A stretch of DNA of 64,000 nt. Origin: Algoriphagus aquaeductus. GTDB taxonomy: Bacteria; Bacteroidota; Bacteroidia; Cytophagales; Cyclobacteriaceae. The stretch covers positions 62,001 through 126,000 of the forward strand of contig NZ_QKTX01000002.1 in the NCBI RefSeq assembly GCF_003253485.1, given 5' to 3'. Position 1 is the first letter of the stretch, and every line of letters begins with the position of its first letter. Position numbers and translations under genes: made by a program. The notes under the pieces are model-generated. The model did no database searches. It was not told where the DNA came from and worked only from the letters and a program-made list of their open reading frames with translations. Shown piece after piece: positions 44,315-53,204 of this stretch.

Positions 44315-45274
44315 TTAGGGCATTTTTGCCCAATCCAATGTCTCTTCAAGGCTTCGGTACTTAAAATCCAGAAGGGCTTGGATTTTGGAGTTGGAATAGT
44401 TGATTTTCATTTGAGAGTTTTTTGCCATTTGACTGCTGAGCTGACTTTTTGAAAGACCGATCCACTTGAACAGGCTGAGAAAAGGCAAAAACAGCTTCAA
44501 CATACCATTGGAAACCGGAATCCTTGGCGCCTTCACTCCGAGGGCTTTGGCTACTTGAGTAAAAAAATGTTGATAGGACTGGCTTTCTTTATTTAGTATA
44601 AATCGCTCTCCCCAGGCATTTTTCTCTACCAACAAACGCGTGATTCGGGCGGCATCCCGAATATCAATGTAATTGAGGCTTCCCTTTGGGTAAAATATCG
44701 GTTCTTGAAGGAGGTAATTATAAAGAGTTCCACTGCTCTTGGGATAATTAGTCTTTCCCAACAACACTGACGGGTTGACCACAATAGGCTCCAAGCCTTC
44801 TTGTTCCCCTCTCCAAACCTCCAATTCCGCCCAATATTTGGAAATTGCATAGCCTGAATTTAGAGGAGAGTCTATCCATTTAAAGTCTTCATTATACTCC
44901 TTGACCTCTGTAGTCCTCCCAATGGCCGACACGGAACTGATATGAACCAGACGCTTGACTCCAGTAGAAAGCATGGCATTGACGACCTGAGCAGTGCCGA
45001 GACTATTGACCTGATAGAGTTGATCCTCGTCCTTCGTCGCAAAGGAAACCATTCCTGCTGCATGTACTACCAGATCGATTCCACTCATGGCATCCATCAG
45101 GGAATCAAGATCAGCAATATCTCCTTCATGCCATACAATGGGAAATGTGGCTTTTTGGAGAAGATCTAAGTTGGAATTTGGTCTTTTAAGCCCATGTATT
45201 TTCCCCAATCCGCTGAACTCCTGTGCTAGATGAGCTCCAAAATATCCTGTAATCCCGGTGATTAAAATATTCAT
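44315..45274 (-). CDS. NAD-dependent epimerase/dehydratase (extended SDR)
   Basis: A 319-residue Rossmann enzyme: TGITGYFG (residues 6-13) binds NAD, and the catalytic Ser and YxxxK are seen in HISSVSAIG and YAISK (about residue 143). The family includes sugar-nucleotide epimerases, dihydroflavonol reductase-like and 3-beta-hydroxysteroid enzymes. The C-terminal half resembles dihydroflavonol reductase-like proteins more than GalE. Its place after rfbC and cpsB suggests sugar chemistry, but that is inference. Confidence 0.85.
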   Translation of the reverse strand: MNILITGITGYFGAHLAQEFSGLGKIHGLKRPNSNLDLLQKATFPIVWHEGDIADLDSLMDAMSGIDLVVHAAGMVSFATKDEDQLYQVNSLGTAQVVNAMLSTGVKRLVHISSVSAIGRTTEVKEYNEDFKWIDSPLNSGYAISKYWAELEVWRGEQEGLEPIVVNPSVLLGKTNYPKSSGTLYNYLLQEPIFYPKGSLNYIDIRDAARITRLLVEKNAWGERFILNKESQSYQHFFTQVAKALGVKAPRIPVSNGMLKLFLPFLSLFKWIGLSKSQLSSQMAKNSQMKINYSNSKIQALLDFKYRSLEETLDWAKMP

Positions 45275-45281
45275 TGCTCAA

Positions 45282-46031
45282 TCAAAGTTGATGATTGATT
45301 AGCTCCAGCTTCTTTATTTTTTCATAGGTTTTTTGATACTTAGGCAAAGTCTCCAGCATATCCAAATACCTCGAATTGTGACAATCCGTTCCAAGAAGGG
45401 CTACTGCATTTTTTTCGATCAACATCTCTCCAAAATCTTTAACAGGTTTGGAATAAAACCCGGTAAGTGAAAGAAGGTTGACCTGAAAAAGTAGATTTCT
45501 TTCCATCAGTTCTTCCTGAAGCTTTTTGTCTGCGATAAGATATTGGTACCGTTCGGGATGAGCTAAGATGGGTTTGTATCCAGCCATCTCCAAGTGGAAA
45601 ATAATATCCAGCAGCATTTGAGGCTTGTTGATAAAACCTGTCTCCACCAAGATGTAATCTTCTCCAAAGGTGAGGACCTTTTCACCCGACTTTACTTTTT
45701 CCAAAAAAATCTCATCCATGTAATACTCTGCCGCTGCCTGGATTTCGATTTGGATTCCCTCCGCCTTTACTGCCTTTTTCAGATCCTCCAGTCCCAATTC
45801 GATGATCTCAGGGGTATTTCGATAGTATTCGGACATGATGTGAGGCGTGGTGATGATTTTTCTCAATCCAAATCCAGCCAGTCTTTTCACCAGTCCAACT
45901 GACTCTTCCATCGATTTGGAACCATCATCTATTCCCGGAATCAAATGGGAGTGCATATCAACCTGCAGCCAGGATAAATCCAGCTCTTCGAGTTCCTCCG
46001 GTTTTTTCTTTAAGAAGTCCAGCCAGCCCAT
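45282..46031 (-). CDS. PHP-type tyrosine-protein phosphatase (CpsB/YwqE family)
   Basis: A 249-residue polymerase/histidinol-phosphatase-domain enzyme. Metal-binding motifs are DMHSHLIPGIDDG near residue 25, TTPH near residue 66, AHPERYQ and GTDCHN. In Gram-positive and some Bacteroidota the family dephosphorylates the tyrosine kinases that govern capsule or exopolysaccharide length. Start ATG at 46031 shares one base with the rfbC stop (TAATG); an upstream frame to 46079 lies inside rfbC. No kinase gene is in the window. Confidence 0.9.
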   Translation of the reverse strand: MGWLDFLKKKPEELEELDLSWLQVDMHSHLIPGIDDGSKSMEESVGLVKRLAGFGLRKIITTPHIMSEYYRNTPEIIELGLEDLKKAVKAEGIQIEIQAAAEYYMDEIFLEKVKSGEKVLTFGEDYILVETGFINKPQMLLDIIFHLEMAGYKPILAHPERYQYLIADKKLQEELMERNLLFQVNLLSLTGFYSKPVKDFGEMLIEKNAVALLGTDCHNSRYLDMLETLPKYQKTYEKIKKLELINHQL

Positions 46032-46585
46032 TACAACCCACCTCCGGTTAAATTCTTGAATTCGGCCAAGGTTGGCCATTCCTGATCCTTTTCCGAAATG
46101 ATCGGCTCATCTACCATCCAGTTGATTTCCAGAGCAGGATCTGACCAAAGGACTCCTCCTTCTGCAGGTTTGTTGTAATAGTTGGAGCATTTGTACACAA
46201 AAATGGCGTCTTCCAACACCGAGAATCCATGGCCAAAACCCTTGGGCACATAAAGCAAATTGTTCTTTTCGGCATCCAAAATGGTGGAATAAATTTTGCC
46301 AAATGTCGGTGAGCCTTTTCTCAGGTCCAGGGCAACATCCAAAACTTTTCCTGATATCACCCGAACCAATTTGGCTTGGGCAAAAGGCGCTCTCTGAAAA
46401 TGTAAGCCCCTGACGGTACCTTTTTGGGAAAAGGATTGGTTATCCTGAACCCAAGTTTCGGTGATCCCTTCCTTTTCAAGCCAATCTTGCCTGAATGATT
46501 CAAAAAAATACCCCCTGTTGTCCGGGTATACTTTAGGGAAAATCTCGACTACTCCTGGGATTGGGGTGATATGTACTTCTGCCAT
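46031..46585 (-). CDS. rfbC: dTDP-4-dehydrorhamnose 3,5-epimerase
   Basis: A 184-residue cupin epimerase of dTDP-L-rhamnose synthesis. The catalytic histidine is in VRGLHFQ, and the substrate-site text YFFESFRQDW, LDLRKGSPTFGK and YKCSNYYNKPAEGG matches the family. Two in-frame ATGs exist (46597 and 46585); 46585 gives the common start (MAEVHITPI). First gene of the run rfbC-cpsB-epimerase, divergent from hflX. rfbA, rfbB and rfbD are not in the window, so rhamnose synthesis is completed elsewhere. Confidence 0.95.
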   Translation of the reverse strand: MAEVHITPIPGVVEIFPKVYPDNRGYFFESFRQDWLEKEGITETWVQDNQSFSQKGTVRGLHFQRAPFAQAKLVRVISGKVLDVALDLRKGSPTFGKIYSTILDAEKNNLLYVPKGFGHGFSVLEDAIFVYKCSNYYNKPAEGGVLWSDPALEINWMVDEPIISEKDQEWPTLAEFKNLTGGGL

Positions 46586-46784
46586 TTTGGCGACCATGTT
46601 TTACTTCAACCGGTAAAATAACCACTCGCTAATCGAGTATCCTAATCTATTTTGAGGAATTATGCCCAAATTTGGGGCAATCTTATTGAAAATCAATCCC
46701 TGGGAGTGCCGGAATGTAAGGCCCAAACAGAACGAAGGAACCATTTTTCCAAAATTCGTCTTTCCAACTAGACAAAACCTACTT

Positions 46785-48053
46785 ATGAGTAAATTTTCCA
46801 GAAAACTTCAAAAACTTCACGATACCGCTCCCAAAATTGAAACCGCAGTCCTTGTCACGCTCATCCGACAGCAACAAAGCGATCAGGAAATAGAAGAGCA
46901 CTTGGAAGAGTTGGCTTTTTTGGCTGAAACTCTAGGCGTCAAGACTCTTTACCGCTTTACCCAGCGGATGGAAAAACCCGATATCCGGACCTTTGTGGGT
47001 AAAGGGAAGCTGGAAGAAATCCAAGCCTATCTTGAACACTTTGGTGTGGACATGGTCATCTTTGACGACGACCTCACTCCTTCACAAATGCGCAATCTTG
47101 AAAATGAACTCAAGGTCAAGATCTATGATCGTTCTCTTCTTATTCTGGATATTTTTCTACAACGAGCACAAACCGCCCAAGCCAAAACCCAGGTGGAATT
47201 GGCGAGATTTCAATATTTGCTACCCCGATTGACCAACATGTGGACTCACCTGGAACGTCAGCGAGGAGGTACCGGAACTCGGGGTGGTGCCGGTGAAAAG
47301 GAGATAGAAACCGATAAGCGGGATATTCGAGGCAAAATCACCCTGCTCAAAGAAAAACTACGCGAGATCGAAAAGCAGGGGATTACCCAACGTAAAGGCC
47401 GTAAAGGAATCGTACGGGTAGCCCTCGTCGGCTACACCAACGTAGGTAAGTCCACCCTGATGAACCTGATTACTAAGACGGATATTTTGGCGGAAAACAA
47501 GCTTTTTGCGACAGTGGATTCCACGGTGAGAAAGGTCGTTTTAGAAAATATTCCTTTCCTGCTTTCAGACACTGTCGGGTTTATCCGGAAATTGCCCACC
47601 CATTTGATTGAGTCATTCAAATCTACCTTGGATGAGATAAGGGAGGCAGATCTATTGGTGCATGTGGTGGACGTTTCCCACCATGCTTTTGAAGACCACA
47701 TTGCCGTGGTTACCCAAACCCTACAGGAAATCAAGGCAGGAGACAAACCCATTTTGTTGGTGTTCAATAAAATCGATCAGGTCCAACAAATGCCCTCGGA
47801 AGAGGAATCTCAGCACATCAGCGAGCATGAGCTACAAGAGACACGGTATGTGGATTTCAAAGCGCTATCCGATGCCTATGAAAAGAAAAACGGAATCAAA
47901 CCGGTATTTATGGCGGCAGGATTGGGAGAAAATGTAGAAGGGTTTCGCGAAGCCCTTGTCGCTGAAGTCAAGAAACAACATCGCAAAATCTACCCACATT
48001 ACCTCGAAGATGAAGTGGTGGATTGGAGCGGGAAATGGGAGGAGAGTGAGTAA
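46785..48053 (+). CDS. hflX: GTPase HflX
   Basis: A 422-residue ribosome-associated GTPase that rescues stalled or heat-damaged 50S subunits. The N-terminal HflX domain contains RTFVGKGKLEEI and FDDDLTPSQMRNLE; the glycine-rich linker RGGTGTRGGAGEKEIETDKR (20 residues) precedes the G domain: G1 GYTNVGKST (residues 216-224), G3 DTVGF, G4 NKID. The ATG at 46785 is the family start; the upstream frame to 46662 is unrelated. It is monocistronic and ends at a strong terminator. Confidence 0.96.
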   Translation: MSKFSRKLQKLHDTAPKIETAVLVTLIRQQQSDQEIEEHLEELAFLAETLGVKTLYRFTQRMEKPDIRTFVGKGKLEEIQAYLEHFGVDMVIFDDDLTPSQMRNLENELKVKIYDRSLLILDIFLQRAQTAQAKTQVELARFQYLLPRLTNMWTHLERQRGGTGTRGGAGEKEIETDKRDIRGKITLLKEKLREIEKQGITQRKGRKGIVRVALVGYTNVGKSTLMNLITKTDILAENKLFATVDSTVRKVVLENIPFLLSDTVGFIRKLPTHLIESFKSTLDEIREADLLVHVVDVSHHAFEDHIAVVTQTLQEIKAGDKPILLVFNKIDQVQQMPSEEESQHISEHELQETRYVDFKALSDAYEKKNGIKPVFMAAGLGENVEGFREALVAEVKKQHRKIYPHYLEDEVVDWSGKWEESE

Positions 48054-48083
48054 GGCTTAACGCAGTCCAATTTCAGTCATGCT

Positions 48084-48112
48084 ATCCTGCTTCTCCAGAA
48101 GCAGGATTTTTT
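48084..48112 (+). terminator. Intrinsic terminator of hflX
   Basis: A 10-bp perfect stem ATCCTGCTTC / GAAGCAGGAT with a TCCA tetraloop followed by a run of T, 31 bases after the hflX stop. Confidence 0.93.
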
Positions 48113-48174
48113 GATTTTAGCCAATCCGAAATGAGTTTTGGTTTCTCGGGGAATTTGTATGAAAAAAAATCACC

Positions 48175-49521
48175 TCACCCTCCCGGAAAAGAAATCCCCT
48201 TCACCCTTCGATACAGATTCAAGGCATATTTATCTGTCATTCCCGAAATAAAATCCACCAAAGCCCGAAGCATGGGGTAGGGATTGACAGCCGCACCCCA
48301 ACCTTTAAGGGGAAAGTCCTCGGGAAGAAGTCTCAGGATGCTTTTGTCCTGACCGGAGAAATAGTCAGTGGCATAAAACTGATGATACAAGGCCTGTGAA
48401 AATACTGAAAGCAGACCATCCAACACTTGAAATCCGGCAGCCTCTTTTTCCAAAACAACCTTGGATCGATAAATTTTTTGAACGGAAACCTTGGAAATCT
48501 CTGCCAGGGCTTTGGCTGATGGAATCATATCCGTAAGTGCCTTGTCGAAGTTTCCCTTGCGCATACTCTCCTCATATTGTGCAAAAACCTCCACAGTTTC
48601 CCGGATCAACTGCCCAATGGTCAAAGCCCTCAATGCTCCCAGATTTTGAGCTTGGGTCCGGTCTTTCAGTTTTTCTTTATCAAATTTTTCTCCCAAAATC
48701 GGTTTGAGCAGCTTCAGAGTCTCCTCAAAGGTAACCAAGCCCATCGTACATCCATCTTCCAGATCGATAATGCTGTAGCAGATATCATCGGCTGCCTCCA
48801 CAAGGAAAGCCAAAGGATGTCTTGCCCAAGAGTCTTGGCTGATTTTTTCCATTCCCAAGGTTGCAGCCATCTGCTCAAAGTCCGTCAGCTGATTGATAAA
48901 AAAGCCAAATTTCTTTTGACTTTTTCGGGCGATATCTCGCTGAGCTATCAGACTCGGTCGCGGGTATTTGGTGAATGCCGCAAGGGTGGCATAGGTTAAT
49001 TTCAATCCAAATTGCTTGGATACCAACATTCGGAATCCTTGCGCATTCCCTTCAAAGTTGATCAGATCAGCCCATTGGTCTACCCTTACATGTTTTTCCC
49101 AAACTCTTCCGGCAGGATGCAATCTGAAAAAATCAGAAATCGCCTCCTCCCCAGCATGGCCAAAAGGAGGATTTCCAATATCATGAGTCAATGCAGCAGC
49201 CGCTACAATGGACCCAACAGCAGAAGAGGTGATGCCCAATGATTGAAGATTGGGGTATTTCTCAAGCAAAAACTCACCGGCGGACTTGCCCAAGGATCTT
49301 CCTACACTCGAAACCTCCAAGCTATGAGTCAAGCGCGTATGCACAAAAGCTTGCTCGGGAAGGGGGAAAACCTGCGTTTTATCCTGAAGATTGCGAAAAG
49401 GGGCGGAAAAAATAATCCGGTCATAATCTACTTCAAACTCACTACGTATTGTATCCGAAGTTGCCGGTTTTAAGGCTTCACCAAATCGACCAGAAGCCAG
49501 CAATTTTTCCCATTTCATCAT
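48175..49521 (-). CDS. dgt: Deoxyguanosinetriphosphate triphosphohydrolase (dGTPase)
   Basis: About 448 residues. The HD-domain signature is present: HTRLTHSLEV (His61, His66) and LTHDIGNPPFGH (His113, Asp114), with a later conserved DDICYSIIDLEDG. The enzyme cleaves dGTP (or dNTPs) to nucleoside and triphosphate, limiting nucleotide pools and in some bacteria opposing phage. Starts at the first of two adjacent ATGs (49521 or 49518); the upstream frame to 49617 is not conserved. Divergent from the DUF4382 gene. Confidence 0.94.
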   Translation of the reverse strand: MMKWEKLLASGRFGEALKPATSDTIRSEFEVDYDRIIFSAPFRNLQDKTQVFPLPEQAFVHTRLTHSLEVSSVGRSLGKSAGEFLLEKYPNLQSLGITSSAVGSIVAAAALTHDIGNPPFGHAGEEAISDFFRLHPAGRVWEKHVRVDQWADLINFEGNAQGFRMLVSKQFGLKLTYATLAAFTKYPRPSLIAQRDIARKSQKKFGFFINQLTDFEQMAATLGMEKISQDSWARHPLAFLVEAADDICYSIIDLEDGCTMGLVTFEETLKLLKPILGEKFDKEKLKDRTQAQNLGALRALTIGQLIRETVEVFAQYEESMRKGNFDKALTDMIPSAKALAEISKVSVQKIYRSKVVLEKEAAGFQVLDGLLSVFSQALYHQFYATDYFSGQDKSILRLLPEDFPLKGWGAAVNPYPMLRALVDFISGMTDKYALNLYRRVKGISFPGG

Positions 49522-49579
49522 CCCCAAAATTAAGAAGCTCTGGAAACAAATGGGGAAATTCAAAAAAAGATTCAGGATT

Positions 49580-49594
49580 TGGCACAGACCTTGG
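49580..49594 (+). promoter_or_regulatory. Sigma-54-like promoter candidate before the first DUF4382 gene
   Basis: TGGCACAGACCTTGG has the -24/-12 spacing of sigma-54 promoters (TGGCAC-N5-TTGC), with G in place of the final C. It lies 32 bp before the ATG at 49627. No upstream activator site was sought successfully. Confidence 0.3.
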
Positions 49595-49626
49595 ACTTTT
49601 ATCCCTCCAACCAACAATCAACTACT

Positions 49627-50436
49627 ATGAAACAACTCAAATATCTTTCTGGCTTTTTTGCCATGCTACTGATGGCATTCGGCTGTGAAATGAACGACAA
49701 TGGTCCAAATGCCAATGAGGCTCGAGTCAACTTCCGACTAGTCGATGCCCCGGCCAATTTTGACGAGGTATGGGTAGAAGTCATCGCTCTTCGGGTCAAG
49801 GCAGACTACGATGGAAGTGATATGGGTGAGGATGAATCCACCTGGAAAGAGATTCCTTACAACGGATCCAAGATGGTTAATTTGTTGGATTTGATTGGCG
49901 GAAACTCCATTCTGTTAGGTTCCGAAGACTTGCCAGAAGGTAGAATTGATCAAATCCGACTGATTCTTGGCGAAAACAATTACCTGATGAAAGGAGAGGT
50001 AAGAACCGAATTGAAGACTCCAAGTGCACAACAAAGCGGATTAAAAATCAAAGTAAACCAAGAAATCTTTGGCGGTGTAGTCTATGATTTGATCATTGAT
50101 TTTGATGTTTCCAAATCCATTGTGGTAGCTGGTAATTCGGGCAATGTTATTTTAAAACCTGTGTTGCGGGCTTTTCTGGAAGAAAGTCAGGGGATACAAG
50201 GTCAAGTGAATCCATCGGCTGCCCAACCGATCGAAATTACCGTAACAGGCAACGGAATAGAAGCCAGCACATTTACCAATGGAGAGGGCAAATTCTCGAT
50301 TTTGGGATTGAGCCCGGGCCCTTACACCGTTTCCATTGTCCCCAATGAAAACTTTGCCGCTCAATCAGTACCCGATGTGGTGGTGGAACAAGGAAAAATA
50401 ACCACGATGAGCACGGTCACTTTGGTGGAAAACTAA
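49627..50436 (+). CDS. DUF4382 lipoprotein with C-terminal carboxypeptidase-regulatory-like domain
   Basis: A 269-residue lipoprotein (lipobox AFGC). The DUF4382 domain (about 30-190) opens with VNFRLVDAPANFDEVWVEV and ends YDLIIDFDVSKSIVV. A C-terminal domain (about 195-269) of the SpaA/carboxypeptidase-regulatory kind has GNGIEASTFTNGEGKFSILG and YTVSIVP. Function of DUF4382 proteins is unknown; the fold suggests surface binding. The ATG at 49627 gives the signal peptide; the frame from 49579 does not. Followed by a terminator, then by a paralogue. Confidence 0.88.
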   Translation: MKQLKYLSGFFAMLLMAFGCEMNDNGPNANEARVNFRLVDAPANFDEVWVEVIALRVKADYDGSDMGEDESTWKEIPYNGSKMVNLLDLIGGNSILLGSEDLPEGRIDQIRLILGENNYLMKGEVRTELKTPSAQQSGLKIKVNQEIFGGVVYDLIIDFDVSKSIVVAGNSGNVILKPVLRAFLEESQGIQGQVNPSAAQPIEITVTGNGIEASTFTNGEGKFSILGLSPGPYTVSIVPNENFAAQSVPDVVVEQGKITTMSTVTLVEN

Positions 50437-50477
50437 TCCGCTGAAAATCAAAAGACCTAATTCCAAGTAATAGAATA

Positions 50478-50516
50478 GCCCCCAATGAGCGATGTACTCT
50501 TTGGGGGCAATTTTAT
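50478..50516 (+). terminator. Intrinsic terminator after the first DUF4382 gene
   Basis: Stem GCCCCCAA / TTGGGGGC with an inner GAG/CTC pairing, followed by AATTTTATT. It separates the two DUF4382 genes into different transcripts. Confidence 0.82.
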
Positions 50517-50573
50517 TAACCTAATTCGACTGTTTCCCTCTTACAATGAGAAGAATTGACCTAAATTTACCTC

Positions 50574-51368
50574 GTGAAGCATTCTATACTCCTTTTTTTC
50601 ATCGGCCTCGTTCTTCTTTTCGGTACCGCTTGTGACGGTCCGGACACCAGTCCAAAGGCTTTGGTAAACGTGCTGTTAATCGATGCCCCGGCAAAATGGG
50701 ATTCGGTCGTAGTAGAAATCCAAGGCGTAGAAATCGATTTTGTACCAAATGGCCGTCAGGGAGAGATTCAAAAAATCTGGATGCCTTATGAGCTCGCCAA
50801 GAAAACCATCAACCTCTCCCGCCTGGTCAATGGCATCGCACTTACTATTTCCAGAAGGGAATTTCAGATTGGACAGATTACAGGAGTTACCTTGAAACTC
50901 GGACGTTCCCATGCATTATATCAGGGAGACACCCGATTCGATCTGGCTTTACCTGGAGAAAACACCGATTACACTCAGGATTTCAATCTAGATCTCGCGC
51001 CGGGCATCTCCTATGATCTGATTTTGGATTTTGATCTTGAAAAATCCATTTCCATGACCCAATCCAATCCATTGAGGTTGAGTTATAATCCCACCTTTTC
51101 AGTCTTTACAGGTATCGGTAGAGGAGAGCTTTCGGGGACCATCGCTCCAACGGATTTCAAACCTGTCATTTATGCCATCCAAGGGATGGATTCAGTCAGC
51201 ACCCATACCAACACCAGCGGCAGTTTTGCTTTTAGACTCGTTCCGGGAATTTATACCCTATACTTTGATCCCAAGGATAATCGGTATTTCGCTGACACTC
51301 TTTTCAATGTAGAAGTAAAATCAGGCCAACGAACTACGCTAGACCGAATCACACTTACCCGAAGATGA
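50574..51368 (+). CDS. DUF4382 lipoprotein, paralogue of the preceding gene
   Basis: A 264-residue lipoprotein starting at GTG 50574 (MKHSILLFFIGLV... lipobox FGTAC). The domain order is the same: DUF4382 (about 28-180; VNVLLIDAPAKWDSVVVEI, YDLILDFDLEKSIS) then a carboxypeptidase-regulatory-like domain (SGSFAFRLVPGIYTLYFDP). It is clearly related to the gene at 49627 but only moderately similar, so the duplication is old. Its TGA overlaps the ribD ATG (ATGA), so ribD is translated from the same message. Confidence 0.87.
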   Translation: MKHSILLFFIGLVLLFGTACDGPDTSPKALVNVLLIDAPAKWDSVVVEIQGVEIDFVPNGRQGEIQKIWMPYELAKKTINLSRLVNGIALTISRREFQIGQITGVTLKLGRSHALYQGDTRFDLALPGENTDYTQDFNLDLAPGISYDLILDFDLEKSISMTQSNPLRLSYNPTFSVFTGIGRGELSGTIAPTDFKPVIYAIQGMDSVSTHTNTSGSFAFRLVPGIYTLYFDPKDNRYFADTLFNVEVKSGQRTTLDRITLTRR

Positions 51369-52384
51369 GTCATCCAGAATATATGCGCCGAGCCTTGGAA
51401 CTTGCCGAATGGGGCAGAGGTCATGTCAGTCCCAATCCCATGGTAGGCTGTGTGATCGTGCATGAAGATCGGATCATCGGCGAAGGCTGGCATCGGGAAT
51501 ACGGTGGTCCACATGCTGAAGTCCACGCGGTCAATTCAGTTGAAAATCAAGCCCTTCTTTCAGATTCGACCGTTTATGTCACTCTCGAGCCTTGTGCCCA
51601 TTGGGGAAAAACGCCTCCCTGTGCCAATCTTCTGGTGGAAAAAAAGGTCAAAAAAGTAGTCATCGCAGCCACCGATTCTAATCCCTTGGTCGGAGGAAAA
51701 GGAATCGATATCCTGAAAAATGCCGGAATCGAAGTAGAATCCGGAGTCTTGGAAAAAGAAGCCCGTTGGCAAAACCGCCGCTTTTTCACCCAAATCGAAA
51801 AGCAAAGGCCTTATACAATCTTGAAGTGGGCACAAACTCAGGATGGATTTGTAGCCAGGGAAAATTTCGATTCCAAATGGATCAGCAATTCCCAAAGCCG
51901 ACAGCTCGTTCACAAGTGGAGAGCGGAGGAAGATGCGATTTTGGTTGGGAAAAATACAGCTGCCTACGACAATCCACGACTGGATGTCCGGGATTGGGTA
52001 GGGAAAAATCCGATTCGGGTCGTACTTGACTCCAGGTTATTCCTTCCCAAAGGATTGAATCTTTTCGACCATTCTATTCCTACTTTGGTTTTCAATACAC
52101 TTAAATCAGAAACTGAAGAAAACCTAGAACTGATCCAGGTCCCCGAAATCACCCCTGAAACAGTTTTAAAAGAACTTCATTCACGCAAAATCCAAAGTCT
52201 CATCGTGGAAGGCGGAAGCCAAGTCCTTACCCAATTTATCCAATCCGGTCTCTGGGATGAAGAAAGAATTTTCAAGGCTCAGACTCGATTTGGTCGGGGA
52301 ATTTCCGCTCCCGAACTGAACCAAAATCCATCAGAAACTCTTTCTATCGGCACAGACCGACTTGATATCTATTACCATGGCTGA
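51365..52384 (+). CDS. ribD: Bifunctional riboflavin biosynthesis deaminase/reductase RibD
   Basis: A 339-residue two-domain enzyme. The N-terminal zinc deaminase (about 1-145) has HAEVHAV (His50, Glu52) and PCAHWGKTPPC (Cys77, Cys86). The C-terminal reductase (about 150-339) has ILKWAQTQDGFVA and IVEGGSQVL. It performs the second and third steps of riboflavin synthesis. It is coupled to the DUF4382 gene upstream by ATGA and overlaps msrC by 8 bp downstream; no other rib gene is near. Confidence 0.96.
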   Translation: MSHPEYMRRALELAEWGRGHVSPNPMVGCVIVHEDRIIGEGWHREYGGPHAEVHAVNSVENQALLSDSTVYVTLEPCAHWGKTPPCANLLVEKKVKKVVIAATDSNPLVGGKGIDILKNAGIEVESGVLEKEARWQNRRFFTQIEKQRPYTILKWAQTQDGFVARENFDSKWISNSQSRQLVHKWRAEEDAILVGKNTAAYDNPRLDVRDWVGKNPIRVVLDSRLFLPKGLNLFDHSIPTLVFNTLKSETEENLELIQVPEITPETVLKELHSRKIQSLIVEGGSQVLTQFIQSGLWDEERIFKAQTRFGRGISAPELNQNPSETLSIGTDRLDIYYHG

Positions 52385-52859
52385 AACTTTAATTCTTCCC
52401 GAAAACGCAACCAAAGCAGAATCCTACGAGGCGCTTATTCCTCAGATTGAAGCCTTGATTACCGGTGAACCCGATCTCTACGCCAACTTGGCCAATATAG
52501 CCGCCGCATTACGGGAAGCCTTCGGTTTTTTTTGGGTAGGATTCTATCTGGTGAAAAATGAGCAATTGGTCCTCGGACCCTTTCAGGGGCCAATCGCCTG
52601 TACCCGGATCAATTTCGGAAAAGGAGTTTGCGGCACCGCTTGGAAAGAGAAGAAAACCCAATTGGTACCCGATGTGGATGCTTTCCCGGGTCATATTGCC
52701 TGCAGCTCGGCTTCCAAGTCGGAGATTGTAGTACCTGTGTTCAAAGGAGAGGAAGTTGCCATGGTGCTCGATGTGGACAGCGACAAGCTGGCTGACTTTG
52801 ACGAAACGGATCAGAAGTACCTGGAAGAGCTGATGGGGATCTTGGGGAAGACCTTGTAA
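52377..52859 (+). CDS. msrC: GAF-domain free methionine-(R)-sulfoxide reductase
   Basis: A 160-residue single GAF domain of the fRMsr (YebR/MsrC) type. The three family cysteines are present: Cys75 in GPIACTRI, Cys85 in GVCGTAW and Cys109 in GHIACSSAS, with the conserved SEIVVPVF and VLDVDSDKLADFD. It reduces free methionine-R-sulfoxide, an oxidative-damage repair step. The ATG at 52377 (MAETLILPE) is preferred over a start 15 bp earlier; it overlaps the ribD stop by eight bases, so it is in the ribD transcript. Confidence 0.93.
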   Translation: MAETLILPENATKAESYEALIPQIEALITGEPDLYANLANIAAALREAFGFFWVGFYLVKNEQLVLGPFQGPIACTRINFGKGVCGTAWKEKKTQLVPDVDAFPGHIACSSASKSEIVVPVFKGEEVAMVLDVDSDKLADFDETDQKYLEELMGILGKTL

Positions 52860-52886
52860 GCTAGGCCCAAATTCTTAACTTTAACT

Positions 52887-53204
52887 ATGACCCAGACTGC
52901 TGTTCTTGAAGCTCTTACCGATTTTGTATCAGAAAAATTACCTGATGCAGAGGTATTCCTTTTTGGTTCGAGAGCAAAAGAAACTTCAAATGCTGACTCA
53001 GATTGGGACATTTTGGTTCTTTTAGATCAAGAGCAAATTAGTCCGGAAAAAGAAAAATCTATCATGGATGATTTTTATGAGTTGGAATTAAAAACCGGGA
53101 ACGTCATTTCTCCTTTGATTTACAGTAAGTCAGTTTGGAATAAAACAAGGCCTGTTACAAGAATTTACCAACAAATCTCAAAAGAGGCAATTCGAATAAA
53201 ATGA
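52887..53204 (+). CDS. MNT-type nucleotidyltransferase, probable antitoxin (MntA-like)
   Basis: A 105-residue minimal nucleotidyltransferase. Residues 27-41 carry the GSX10DXD motif (Gly27-Ser28, then Asp39 and Asp41) of the MntA antitoxins, which add AMP to their HEPN partner to silence it. It sits 27 bp after msrC and overlaps the HEPN gene start by ATGA (53201-53204), the usual antitoxin-first arrangement. Gene symbol withheld because family naming is inferred from one motif and context. Confidence 0.88.
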   Translation: MTQTAVLEALTDFVSEKLPDAEVFLFGSRAKETSNADSDWDILVLLDQEQISPEKEKSIMDDFYELELKTGNVISPLIYSKSVWNKTRPVTRIYQQISKEAIRIK

